40,979 nucleotides of DNA from DASTOB01 sp035720425 (GTDB lineage Bacteria > Chloroflexota > Limnocylindria > Limnocylindrales > CSP1-4), in NCBI GenBank assembly GCA_035720425.1, contig DASTOB010000045.1, positions 1 to 40,979 of the forward strand, read 5' to 3'. Under the pieces are notes generated by a model. It saw only the letters and a list, made by a program, of their open reading frames with translations. It ran no database searches and had not been told where the DNA came from. The translations under genes were made by a program, and so were the position numbers. Positions 1 to 7,286 of this stretch are shown in pieces (position 1 is the stretch's first letter; every line of letters begins with the position of its first letter).

Positions 1-390
1 ATGAACGTGGCCGGCCACCGGATCTCGACGACGGAGGTCGAATCGGCCCTCGTCGACCACAAGTCGGTGGCGGAGGCGGCGGTCGTCGGCAAGAAGGACG
101 AGATCACCGGCGAGGCGATCTTCGCCTACGTCATCCTCAAGGCCGGCCAGGAGCCGTCCGATTCGCTCGGCGTGCAGCTCCGCGAGCACGTCGCGTACGT
201 GATCGGCCCGATCGCCCGGCCCAAGTACCTCATGTTCGTGCCGGACTTGCCGAAGACGCGCTCCGGCAAGATCATGCGCCGCCTGCTCCGGGACATCGCC
301 GAGGGTCGGGCGCTCGGCGACGTGACGACGCTCGCCGACGCGACGGTGGTCGACACGATCCGCGATAAGTCCGGCTCGGCCGAGGAGTAG
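1..390 (+). CDS. acsA: Acetyl-CoA synthetase, C-terminal fragment
   Basis: This is the last 129 residues of an AMP-forming acetyl-CoA synthetase, which makes acetyl-CoA from acetate, ATP and CoA in the cytoplasm. The first visible residues (MNVAGHRISTTEVESALV) match the hinge region that opens the small C-terminal domain. The segment PKTRSGKIMRRLLRDIAEG near residues 84-102 carries the family's catalytic lysine, the usual site of regulatory acetylation. The ATG at position 1 is very probably internal: the family is about 650 residues long, so the N-terminal four fifths lie outside the window. The frame ends in TAG at 388-390, only 8 bases before the next gene, so the two are probably co-transcribed. 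Confidence in the family is high. Confidence 0.95.
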   Translation: MNVAGHRISTTEVESALVDHKSVAEAAVVGKKDEITGEAIFAYVILKAGQEPSDSLGVQLREHVAYVIGPIARPKYLMFVPDLPKTRSGKIMRRLLRDIAEGRALGDVTTLADATVVDTIRDKSGSAEE

Positions 391-398
391 GGGACAGC

Positions 399-1049
399 GT
401 GCCGTTCGACTTCCTCCGGCGGCGGAAGCCGGGCGAGTCCGGTCCCGCTCGGGCGGCCGCGGACGCCCGCGCCGCAGCCGGCGCGACGATCGCGTTCGAC
501 GGACTGTCGGAGGAGTGGCACCTGCGCGGCCGGATGCACGTGACCGGGCGCCTGTCCGACGTGCTGAACCGGCGCGAGGCGATCCAGATCTCCGACGTGA
601 CGTGGGCGCCGGTCGACGGGTCGGCCGACTTCGCCCCGGCGCCCGGGTTGCGCAGCATCGACCCGTACGACCTCATCCTCGTGCTCGCCGGGGAGGCGTC
701 GCTTCCGCCATTGACCGACGCGGAGCGTTCCGCCCACAAGGTCCACAAGATCTCCTACGACGTCGCCCTCGAGGTGCCGCCGTTCCGCGTCATCGGGACG
801 GTCTACCTCTATCCGGGGTCGGAGCCGGAGCGCCTGCTCGACCGCGCCACGGAGATGTTCGTGCCGGTCGTCGACGCGGTTGCCTACGCCGGCGACCGAG
901 CGGTCAGCGACCCCGAGGTCGATGCGATTCTCGTCAACCGGTTCTACCTGCGCGGCGTCGAGCAGGTCGACAAGCGCACCGGCGTGAAGCCGCCGAAGCT
1001 CCCGGGGCAGCCCCTCGGCGGGGTGTCCTGGCAGGAGCGCACGAGATAG
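399..1049 (+). CDS. Hypothetical protein, 216 aa
   Basis: I do not recognise this protein. It starts at GTG with an AGGGGA ribosome binding site about 5 bases upstream and lies between acsA (8-nt gap) and the HAD gene (7-nt gap), so it is probably in that operon. The N-terminus is basic (MPFDFLRRRK), followed by an Ala/Arg-rich linker to about residue 30 and then a mixed alpha/beta body without obvious membrane segments, signal peptide or cysteine motif. Segments such as EEWHLRGRMHVTGRLSDVLN and RVIGTVYLYPG look like beta strands. Reading frame, codon use and spacing support a real gene; no function can be assigned. Confidence 0.75.
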   Translation: MPFDFLRRRKPGESGPARAAADARAAAGATIAFDGLSEEWHLRGRMHVTGRLSDVLNRREAIQISDVTWAPVDGSADFAPAPGLRSIDPYDLILVLAGEASLPPLTDAERSAHKVHKISYDVALEVPPFRVIGTVYLYPGSEPERLLDRATEMFVPVVDAVAYAGDRAVSDPEVDAILVNRFYLRGVEQVDKRTGVKPPKLPGQPLGGVSWQERTR

Positions 1050-1056
1050 TCGGTCC

Positions 1057-1707
1057 ATGACGAACCCGGCCCGCGTTCGGGCCGTCGTCTTCGACGTCGG
1101 CGAGACCCTCGTCGACGAGACGCGGATCTGGTCCGACTGGGCGGACTGGTTGGGCATTCCGCGCCTGACGTTCCTCGGTGCCCTCGGCGGGATCATCGCT
1201 CGCGGCGGCAGCCACCTCGACGTCTTCGAGCTCTTCCATCCGGGCCTCGATCTTCACGCCGAGCTGCGCCGGCGAGCGGCCGCCGGCCGGCTCGACGACA
1301 TCGGCCCGGCCGATCTCTACCCGGATGTCCGGCCGGCCCTTGCCGCGCTCGCCGCGGCGGGATTCCGGCTCGGGATTGCCGGCAACCAGCCTGCGCGCGC
1401 CGGGCCCGCGCTGGCCGCCCTCGACCTGCCGGTCGAGCTGCTCGGGATCTCGGCGACATGGGGCGTCACGAAGCCGGACGCTGCGTTCTTCGCGCGAATT
1501 GCGCGCGAGCTGGACCTTGCGCCCGCGGACATCGCGTACGTCGGCGACCGCATCGACAACGACGTCGTGCCGGCCGCTCGGGCCGGGATGCGCGCGATCT
1601 GGATCCGGCGCGGCCCGTGGGCGTGGATCCAGGCCGGCCGATCCAACCCGCCAGGGGCCGCCGCCGCCATCGACTCGCTCGACGAACTGCCCGCGCTCCT
1701 CAGCTGA
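1057..1707 (+). CDS. HAD-family hydrolase
   Basis: This is a haloacid dehalogenase superfamily hydrolase of 216 residues, probably a small-molecule phosphatase. Motif I is FDVGETLVDE at residues 12-21: Asp13 is the nucleophile, but the usual second Asp (DxD) is Gly15. Motif II is probably the Asn of GIAGN (near residue 110), motif III is Lys139 in GVTKPD, and motif IV is GDRIDND at 163-169, which binds magnesium. The DxG form of motif I is also found in haloacid dehalogenase-type and other non-phosphatase members, so a dehalogenase or an atypical phosphatase remains possible. It closes a three-gene plus-strand run and converges on the ATPase gene with 22 bases between their stops. Confidence 0.88.
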   Translation: MTNPARVRAVVFDVGETLVDETRIWSDWADWLGIPRLTFLGALGGIIARGGSHLDVFELFHPGLDLHAELRRRAAAGRLDDIGPADLYPDVRPALAALAAAGFRLGIAGNQPARAGPALAALDLPVELLGISATWGVTKPDAAFFARIARELDLAPADIAYVGDRIDNDVVPAARAGMRAIWIRRGPWAWIQAGRSNPPGAAAAIDSLDELPALLS

Positions 1708-1729
1708 GCGCGGCCACGAGTCCCGCGGG

Positions 1730-2959
1730 TCAGACCCGGACCGGCTCCCGCTGACGGCCGAACAAGCGGAATCCGGCCTTCGCGGGGACCGGCGTCGGAC
1801 GTGTCGTTCCGAGGAGGCGGTCGGCGAGGGCGTCGAAGTCGTCGGTGATCCGTTCCTTCGGGTACATCTCGATCACCGTTCGGCCTTCGTTCGCAGCCCG
1901 CACGAAGAGCAGGCCGCCCGATCGGATGAGGGCCAGCGCCGGCATTCCGACTGTCCGCTCCATGTCGGCCACCGACACGCCGCTGTTGGCGCGGTTGACC
2001 ACCATCGCGAGCTTGTCGCGGATGCCGACCTCGACGGCGACGTCGCGTAGCTGCACCGCGGCCCGGAGTGCCGGAACGTCCGGCGTGACCGGGACGAGGA
2101 TTCGGTCCGCCCGCTCGAACACCGCCTGGTTGAGGGGGCTGTACGACGGGTGGAGGTCGACGACGACGAAGTCGAACCCCCGGCGCGCCGCGGAGAGCGC
2201 ATCACCTACGCGTTCCGGGACGAGGATCTCGGTCGCGAGCGGGCTCGAGGTCAGGGCGACGAGCTTGAGACCCGACGGATGGGCCGACGCGATCTCGCTG
2301 AAGCTCTCGATCGGACCGCCCTCCGCCTGGTCGCGCCAGCTATCGGCGACGGTCCGGACCTGCTCGAGGCCGAGCGAGGTCGTGACGTGACCGGTCACGG
2401 TATCGGCGTCGACGAGCAGCACGCGCTGATCCCTGCGGAGCTGGAGCGTGGTCGCGAGGTTCGTCGCGACGGTCGTCTTGCCCACACCTCCCTTGGGATT
2501 GAACACCGCCACGACGGTCGCGCGGCGGGACCAGTCGCCCGCGTCGACGACGCCGGATTGGAGGACCGGTCCGCTGCCGTCGTCGATCGTCTGGGAGCGG
2601 ATGCACATCGCCTCGACGCGCCAGCGGATCGACTCGGCAGAATACGGCCGTGTGAAGAACTCGTCTTCATAGTGGGCGGCACTGCCGGCAAGGCGATCGA
2701 GCGCCCGCGGCGAGAGCACGATCAGAGCCGGAACCGACCGGCCGTCGTCGTGAAGGATGCTGTAGTACTCGAGGGACGAGTCGAAGTCGCCCTCGCCGTC
2801 GAGAATCGCGACGGCGACGTGTGTACCGGCCTCGAGGATCGCGGCGAGCTCATCCGGCCGATTGACAGCCACCGGCTCGTACCCGGCAGTCCGAAGCTCC
2901 TCGGCGACGGGCTCTCGCTCACCCCCGGGAAGTGCGATGGCGACGATGGGGCGAGCCAT
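1730..2959 (-). CDS. CpaE/ParA-like ATPase with degenerate receiver domain
   Basis: This 409-residue protein has two parts. Residues 1 to about 120 look like a receiver-type alpha/beta domain: an Asp sits at the acceptor position (AILDGEGDF, Asp54), but the conserved KP is replaced by RPYS, so it is probably a pseudo-receiver. Residues 148-390 are a MinD/ParA-type P-loop ATPase with the deviant Walker A KGGVGKTT at 156-163 (signature Lys156), LLVDAD near 181-186 and DFVVVDLHPSY as Walker B. This layout is that of CpaE, a pilus-assembly and localisation ATPase. No pilus genes are nearby, so the cargo is unknown. It starts 20 bases after the coiled-coil gene's stop, with GGGGAG upstream, and the two probably form an operon. 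Confidence 0.88.
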   Translation of the reverse strand: MARPIVAIALPGGEREPVAEELRTAGYEPVAVNRPDELAAILEAGTHVAVAILDGEGDFDSSLEYYSILHDDGRSVPALIVLSPRALDRLAGSAAHYEDEFFTRPYSAESIRWRVEAMCIRSQTIDDGSGPVLQSGVVDAGDWSRRATVVAVFNPKGGVGKTTVATNLATTLQLRRDQRVLLVDADTVTGHVTTSLGLEQVRTVADSWRDQAEGGPIESFSEIASAHPSGLKLVALTSSPLATEILVPERVGDALSAARRGFDFVVVDLHPSYSPLNQAVFERADRILVPVTPDVPALRAAVQLRDVAVEVGIRDKLAMVVNRANSGVSVADMERTVGMPALALIRSGGLLFVRAANEGRTVIEMYPKERITDDFDALADRLLGTTRPTPVPAKAGFRLFGRQREPVRV

Positions 2960-2979
2960 GACGTGCCGCTCCCCGGCGC

Positions 2980-4599
2980 CTAGGCGTCCGACTCTGGGTC
3001 GTGGGCCGTCACGCTGATCGCGCCATCCTCCGAACCAGTCACGCGAGCCTGGAAGCCGGGCAGCGTGGGGACGGTGTCGGACAGGGCAAGACCGGGGTCG
3101 TGGGTGACCGCGAAGACGAACTCGCCGTCCGGCCCGGATGACACGCCGACGGCCTGGACGCCGGCGACGCGGCCAAGATGGCGCTTGAAGCTGGCGATGC
3201 TCGCAACGCTGACGAGGCCGACCACGACGACGCGGGTGACCTGCCGTTCGGCCGCGGCTTCGGTCTCGGCTCCGGGCATGAAGCCTGCGAGGCGGGCGGC
3301 CAGTGCCTCCTCGCCGATCGGCGGGATCTCCTCGGCTTCGACGGCGGTCGCGTCGATCGCGAACGCCTCGGCCTCGGCGGCGGCGAAGTCGGGATCGAGG
3401 CCGAGCATCGCGAGGCGAGGATCGGCGTCGGCGTCGGCCGACTCGGTCGTCGCGGTGGATTCGGCCGTTTCAGCTTCGCCGGCCGACTCGGCCTGCTCGA
3501 CACCTTCGGTCCGCTCGGCGACCTCGGCGGCCTCGGCAGCGGCCTGGATCGCCGCGAACGCGGCGTCCGGATCGACGAACGATGGCGGCGTGTCGGTCGT
3601 GTCGGTCGTGTCGGTCGTGTCGGTCGTGTCGCTCGCGTCAGTCGACGCGGAGGGGTCGGCCGACCACGGCGCGTCGGCCCACGGGTCGACCGCAGTGGCC
3701 GGCGGGGTGGACAGTTCGACTTCGGTGGATCCCTCGGCGGTCGGCTCCGCCGTGGTGGGCGCCGGCTCATCGGCGGGGGCGGTCCACGTCGCGGCCTCGG
3801 CGAGCGCCTCGGCGACGTCGAAGGACGGCGGCTCCGGCAGATTCTCGGCGAGGGCGGCGAAGCGGGTGGGGTCGTCCTCGGCAAGCAGGCGCTCGAAGAA
3901 GCGCGCCATCTCGGCCTCGAAATCGGTGACCCGACCCTGGACGCGTTCGATCTCGTGCTCGATCTGCGCAGCGTGCGTCTCGGTCTCGCGCTCGAGGCGG
4001 TTCCGCCGGTCGGCGATCCGCTCCTCGGTCTCCTCGCGGATCCGGGCGATCTCCGCCTTCGACCAGTCACGGATCTGGTTGATGTCCTCGTCCGCGCGGC
4101 GCCGAAGGTCGGCCGACTCCTCAGCCGAGCGCGTGTTGATCTGCTCGACGAAGGACTTGGCGTCGGCCGAGAACCGGGCGATCGAGTCCTCGCGCGCGGC
4201 TTCGGCCGCGGCCTGCATCGCCTTGGTGAGGTCGGCGAGGAACTTGTTCGGCTTGCGCGAAGGGGCGGAGGGGGCGGACGGGGTGACGGCCGCGGGGGCC
4301 GTGACGGCGACGGCCGGCTCGATCACGTGCTCGGTCGCGGGTTCGGTCGACAGTTCGGTCGCGGGCGCGGTCGCGGGCGCGTCGGGATCGGCCGAAGCCG
4401 TGGGCCCGGCCGAGGCGGCCGGCTCGGTCGACGCGTCGGCCGCGAGCTCATAGGCAGTCGTCCCGGTGAACTCGGCGGGCGTATGGGAATCCACGGCATC
4501 GGCCGGCGTCGGCTCGCTCGATTCGGCGGGCTCGCTCGCCTGCCGCTGGTCGGTGCTCCAGGGGAGCCTGAATCCGGTGCGGGAGTCGGTCGTGGCCAT
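2980..4599 (-). CDS. Acidic low-complexity coiled-coil protein
   Basis: I do not recognise a named family. ATG at 4599 was chosen because AGAGGAA lies about 9 bases upstream; an in-frame ATG 33 codons earlier lacks this. The 539-residue product begins with a short non-repetitive segment (GFRLPWS near residues 9-15), then about 100 residues rich in Pro, Ala, Thr and Glu. A charged coiled coil follows at about 118-237 (heptad-like, many Glu/Arg, including IREETEERIADRRNRLERE). A second acidic linker contains a (DTT)n run. The last 90 residues form a compact domain (VTRVVVVGLVSVASIASFKR onward) with ferredoxin-like strand/helix alternation. Tight linkage to the CpaE-like ATPase suggests that it is the ATPase's partner or cargo adaptor (inference). 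Confidence 0.8.
   Translation of the reverse strand: MATTDSRTGFRLPWSTDQRQASEPAESSEPTPADAVDSHTPAEFTGTTAYELAADASTEPAASAGPTASADPDAPATAPATELSTEPATEHVIEPAVAVTAPAAVTPSAPSAPSRKPNKFLADLTKAMQAAAEAAREDSIARFSADAKSFVEQINTRSAEESADLRRRADEDINQIRDWSKAEIARIREETEERIADRRNRLERETETHAAQIEHEIERVQGRVTDFEAEMARFFERLLAEDDPTRFAALAENLPEPPSFDVAEALAEAATWTAPADEPAPTTAEPTAEGSTEVELSTPPATAVDPWADAPWSADPSASTDASDTTDTTDTTDTTDTPPSFVDPDAAFAAIQAAAEAAEVAERTEGVEQAESAGEAETAESTATTESADADADPRLAMLGLDPDFAAAEAEAFAIDATAVEAEEIPPIGEEALAARLAGFMPGAETEAAAERQVTRVVVVGLVSVASIASFKRHLGRVAGVQAVGVSSGPDGEFVFAVTHDPGLALSDTVPTLPGFQARVTGSEDGAISVTAHDPESDA
3590..3634. repeat. 9-bp tandem repeat within the coiled-coil gene
   Basis: The unit GTGTCGGTC is repeated five times, the last copy with one change (GTGTCGCTC). 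It stays in frame and encodes the DTT repeats of the acidic linker. A unit length divisible by three means copy-number change would alter linker length without breaking the frame. Confidence 0.9.
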
Positions 4600-4690
4600 G
4601 CTCTGGGGTTCCTCTTCGCGGTGGGCGTGCCTGGGGATCGGGGCTGTGAGCATCCTGTCAGCCCGGGATGGTCCGGTGGAGTCCGCTAGA

Positions 4691-4718
4691 GGTACCACGG
4701 GACTGCGCCGGTGGTACC
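4691..4718. promoter_or_regulatory. Inverted repeat upstream of moaA
   Basis: GGTACCAC at 4691-4698 and GTGGTACC at 4711-4718 form a perfect 8-bp inverted repeat with a 12-base spacer. It lies in the 148-base divergent gap between the coiled-coil gene and moaA. A -10-like TACGAT at 4733-4738 follows, with 9 bases to the moaA ATG. The position suits an operator or an mRNA hairpin. No U-run follows, so a terminator is unlikely. Confidence 0.45.
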
Positions 4719-4747
4719 GTCGGAAGGGGCGCTACGATACGGCGACC

Positions 4748-5821
4748 ATGGAACGTCCGACCCTGCCCGTGTTCCCTGCGCCGACCCCGTTCGACGGTCG
4801 GCCCGGGATCGGCGACGCCTTCGGCCGGGCGCTGCGCGACCTGCGCATCTCGGTCACGGACCGGTGCAACTTCCGCTGCACGTACTGCATGCCGGCCGAG
4901 ATCTTCGGCAAGGACTTCGCGTTCCTGCCGCGCGAGCTCGTCCTGTCGTTCGAGGAGATCACCCGGGCGGCGCGTGGGTTCGTCGAGCTCGGGGTGGAGA
5001 AGCTGCGCATTACTGGCGGTGAGCCCCTCGTCCGGCGGGACCTGCCGGATCTCGTGGCGATGCTGGCCGCCATCCGCCGGCCGGACGGAGGGGTGGTCGA
5101 CCTGACCCTGACGACGAACGGTTCCGCGCTTCGATCGCTGGCCGGCCGGTTGCGCGACGCGGGCCTGCGACGCCTCACCGTCAGCCTCGACTCGCTCGAC
5201 GACGAGGTCTTTCGAGCGATGAACGGGATCGACTTCCCGGTGGCCCGGGTGCTCGACGGGATCGCCGCGGCCGGGGAGGCGGGCTTCGCGCCGATCAAGG
5301 TCAACATGGTGGTGAAGCGCGGCGCGAACGAGGGGAGCATCGTGCCGATGGCACGCTGGGCGCGCGATGCGGGCGTGATCCTGCGCTTCATCGAGTACAT
5401 GGACGTGGGCCACTCGAACGGCTGGCGGCTCGACGAGGTCGTGACAGCCGACGAGATCGTGGCGACGATCGATGCCGCCTTCCCGCTCGAGCCGGCCGAC
5501 CCGAACTATCGCGGCGAGGTCGCGGGGCGGTGGCGCTACGTTGACGGCGGCGGCGAGATCGGGGTCATCGCGTCGGTCAGCCGGCCGTTCTGCGGGGACT
5601 GCACGCGGGCGCGCCTGTCGGCCGACGGGAAGCTGTACACGTGCCTCTTCGCCTCCGACGGATTCGACCTGCGCGCGATCCTGCGCGGCGGGGCGTCTGA
5701 TGACGAGCTCCGCGCGGCGATCGCTGGCGTGTGGCGGGTGCGACGGGATCGGTACTCGGAGTTGCGCACCGAGGCGACGGCGGACCTGGGCCGCGTGGAG
5801 ATGTTCGCGATCGGGGGCTGA
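4748..5821 (+). CDS. moaA: GTP 3',8-cyclase MoaA
   Basis: MoaA is the radical SAM enzyme that, in the first step of molybdenum cofactor synthesis, converts GTP to the 3',8-cyclised intermediate from which MoaC makes cyclic pyranopterin monophosphate. The 357-residue product has the SAM-cluster motif CNFRCTYC (Cys40, Cys44, Cys47), the GGEP motif in ITGGEPLVRRDLP, and the C-terminal substrate-side cluster Cys282, Cys285 and Cys299 (CGDC followed by YTC). It ends in the Gly-Gly tail typical of active MoaA. The ATG at 4748 gives a normal N-terminus (LRDLRISVTDRCN near residue 30); the frame is open further upstream but without homology. No other mo genes are in the window. No clear Shine-Dalgarno is seen, and TACGAT ends 9 bases before the ATG. 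Confidence 0.97.
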   Translation: MERPTLPVFPAPTPFDGRPGIGDAFGRALRDLRISVTDRCNFRCTYCMPAEIFGKDFAFLPRELVLSFEEITRAARGFVELGVEKLRITGGEPLVRRDLPDLVAMLAAIRRPDGGVVDLTLTTNGSALRSLAGRLRDAGLRRLTVSLDSLDDEVFRAMNGIDFPVARVLDGIAAAGEAGFAPIKVNMVVKRGANEGSIVPMARWARDAGVILRFIEYMDVGHSNGWRLDEVVTADEIVATIDAAFPLEPADPNYRGEVAGRWRYVDGGGEIGVIASVSRPFCGDCTRARLSADGKLYTCLFASDGFDLRAILRGGASDDELRAAIAGVWRVRRDRYSELRTEATADLGRVEMFAIGG

Positions 5822-5835
5822 GGGGAGTGCTCCCC
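5822..5835 (+). terminator. Weak hairpin after moaA
   Basis: GGGGA and TCCCC flank a 4-base loop immediately after the moaA stop codon. There is no T-run, so termination is uncertain. Confidence 0.3.
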
Positions 5836-5848
5836 GGTGTCGGTGCAG

Positions 5849-5999
5849 GCGCGGCAGGGGGCGCGGCAGGGGGCGCGGCAGGGGGCGCGGCGGCGGGCGC
5901 GGCGGCGGGCGCGGCGGCGGGCGCGGCAGGGGCGCGGCGGCGGGCGCGGCAAGGGGCGCGGCAAGGGGCGCGGCAAGGGGCGCGGCAGTGAGCGTGGCA
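5849..5999. repeat. 12-bp minisatellite, about 12 copies
   Basis: Tandem units of the form GCGCGGCnnnGG run from just after moaA. They come in blocks: three copies ending AGGGG, three ending GGCGG, one mixed pair (one unit is 11 bases), then three ending AAGGG. The block structure suggests successive local expansions. The G-runs could form quadruplexes on the plus strand. Confidence 0.9.
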
Positions 6000-6025
6000 G
6001 TCAGCCCGGATCGGCCCGCGTTATC

Positions 6026-6212
6026 GCACCCATTGCTGCGGGGTTGATACCGGGCCTCGGGGAAGCACCCATGGATCGACCGTGGTCACCGTGTCGGGCC
6101 CGGTATCGTCCCCATCGATGCTCCCTGCACGGTCTGGCTCGATAAGAACCTCGCGCCTGAGGAGCGTCCGCTGGCTTGTGGCCACGTTTGCGATGGGCTC
6201 ATCGATGGGTGC
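6026..6212. repeat. Nested inverted repeats
   Basis: Three perfect pairs overlap here: GATACCGGGCC (6046-6056) with its complement at 6097-6107; CCCATCGATG (6111-6120) with its complement at 6200-6209; and GCACCCAT at 6026-6033 and 6065-6072, both complementary to 6205-6212. A small CGATG/CATCG hairpin lies at 6191-6204. This could be a structured RNA or the remains of a mobile element. Confidence 0.5.
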
Positions 6213-6384
6213 GGTAGGGCGTGGGCCAAGGGACTCGGATGACCCTCGGACCTCGCTCGTCCGCGCCCGGCGTCCGATGCTTGTGCGCCGGTCATCAATG
6301 GGGGCGGTGCACGGCGTCGGAACGGGCGGTTGAGGGCGCCCGACGGCGGGGCTCAGCCCCGTCGCGCCGCGCACTCGTTGCGCG

Positions 6385-6475
6385 CCCCACCGCGATGCGG
6401 CCAACGACGCGCGCGGCGCGTCGCGCGCCGCGCGCGTCCATCGCGACCGTTGCGTCCCACCGCGATGCGGCCAAC
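6385..6475. repeat. Direct repeat of 20 bases
   Basis: CCCACCGCGATGCGGCCAAC occurs at 6386-6405 and again at 6456-6475, each preceded by a similar GTTGCG stretch. The 50 bases between are almost pure CG dinucleotide-rich sequence. No function is apparent. Confidence 0.8.
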
Positions 6476-6648
6476 CCCGCCGCCTCGCCCCCTCTGTGTC
6501 AGATTGCCACCCTGTGCACATCGGTCGGCGCGACCTCGGCCATCCCGCGCTTGGCGCAGCGTGGCCCGACCCTCGACGTATGCCATCTGGTCACGGCCGT
6601 GCAGGATTGGCGGGCGCCGCCCCGACCAACGTGCGCCCCACGACAATC

Positions 6649-6895
6649 TGGCAGGGAGGCGGAGAGGCGGGCAACCAGGGCGCCAGGGAAGCAGGAAGGC
6701 AGGCGAGGCAGCGAGACCCAGATACGGAGAGGCGGGGAGGCAGCGAGGCATGGAGCCAGGGAGGTAGGGCGGCAGCGAGACCGAGAAACGGAGAGCCAGG
6801 GGGTAGGGAACCAGGGCGGCGGGGAGGAGGGCGGCGGGGAGGAGGGCGGCGGCGAGGCCGAGAAACGGAGAGCCAGGGGAGGCGCGAAACCGCGC
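6649..6895 (+). repeat. Purine-rich tract with imperfect internal repeats
   Basis: For nearly 250 bases the plus strand is mostly G and A. It is built from variants of AGGCAGCGAGGC and GGAGGAGGGCGGCG. GAGAAACGGAGAGCCAGGGG occurs twice, about 75 bases apart. Such strand asymmetry favours triplex or other non-B DNA. The open frames in it are low-complexity artefacts. Confidence 0.75.
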
Positions 6896-6938
6896 GCACC
6901 CGAACGGTCCGTGGTGCACCGGCGCACCGTTTCGGGCG

Positions 6939-7017
6939 GGTTATCCACCCCTCATCCACAGCGGTGCACAACTCGTGGATACTTCGGCGAGGAGGCTCGC
7001 CGACTTCGTGGATAACC
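6939..7017. other. Dyad cluster of DnaA-box-like sites
   Basis: Four sites with an ATCCAC core lie within 79 bases: TTATCCACC at 6941-6949 and TCATCCACA at 6952-6960 on the plus strand; GTATCCACG (6974-6982) and TTATCCACG (7007-7015) on the minus strand. The outer pair forms a perfect 10-bp inverted repeat (GGTTATCCAC at 6939-6948, GTGGATAACC at 7008-7017). The DnaA consensus is TTATnCACA, so these are near matches. The region could be a replication origin, a DnaA-controlled promoter or an operator. No dnaA or dnaN is nearby. Confidence 0.45.
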
Positions 7018-7020
7018 GCG

Positions 7021-7050
7021 TTGACCCTTCGCGACCGGCCCCCGTACCGT
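7021..7050 (+). promoter_or_regulatory. Candidate promoter of the nucleoside phosphorylase leader
   Basis: TTGACC at 7021-7026 and TACCGT at 7045-7050 are spaced 18 bases apart. Transcription from here would start near 7057 and give a leader of about 230 bases before the phosphorylase ATG. The -10 match is moderate. Confidence 0.4.
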
Positions 7051-7057
7051 AGGAACT

Positions 7058-7286
7058 GCCCGAAGGGGCCGTCAAGGACAGGGGCAACCGAGATCACATC
7101 AAGGTTCCTCGGTCCGGACCGGTCGCTTCGGGCGCTTCATTGCCCGGCCGGGACGGCCTTCTGTGCCGACCCACGGGTGGTCGCCCGACGAGACGCGATC
7201 GGCATCCCGGTGTCGGTACTCTCGTCGGGCGATCGAAGCAGCGGGCCTCGGCCGTCTACCCCCTGGACGATCGCCTGGAGGCCCGC
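7058..7286 (+). promoter_or_regulatory. Structured 5' leader with Shine-Dalgarno-sequestering helix
   Basis: Several perfect helices can form. GCCCGAAG 7058-7065 pairs with 7126-7133, enclosing ACCGAG 7087-7092 with 7108-7113. GGCCG/CGGCC hairpin lies at 7146-7158. TCGCCCGACGAGA 7181-7193 pairs with 7220-7232 (13 bp), with an inner 8-pair stem at 7198-7217. Finally GCGGGCCTC 7241-7249 pairs with GAGGCCCGC 7278-7286, covering most of the GGAGG ribosome binding site (7277-7281) up to the ATG at 7287. GGCGATCG 7228-7235 can instead pair with CGATCGCC 7268-7275, which is incompatible with the long hairpin and the sequestering helix. This is the layout of a translational riboswitch or attenuator; the ligand is unknown. 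Confidence 0.55.

Larger units (their letters stand above)
5836..7020. other. Gene-free, repeat-rich intergenic region
   Basis: No reading frame here looks like a gene: all open frames are Arg/Gly/Ala-rich or copies of repeats, and none has a recognisable domain or ribosome binding site. The stretch holds a 12-bp minisatellite, a cluster of inverted repeats, a 20-bp direct repeat, a purine-rich tract and a dyad of DnaA-box-like sites, each listed separately. No tRNA or rRNA is seen. Confidence 0.75.

Noticed and set aside
2980..4689. Very long open frames antisense to the coiled-coil gene
   Set aside because: They are Arg/Gly/Ser-rich shadows caused by high GC at third codon positions; no domain, ribosome site or conserved motif.
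6939..7017. Confirmed chromosomal origin
   Set aside because: The boxes are near rather than exact matches, no dnaA/dnaN or AT-rich unwinding element is present; kept only as a candidate.
6499..7097. Several 100-190-codon frames in the purine-rich tract
   Set aside because: Low-complexity translations of repeats (runs of Pro, Ser, Leu, Arg), with no ribosome site and no domain.
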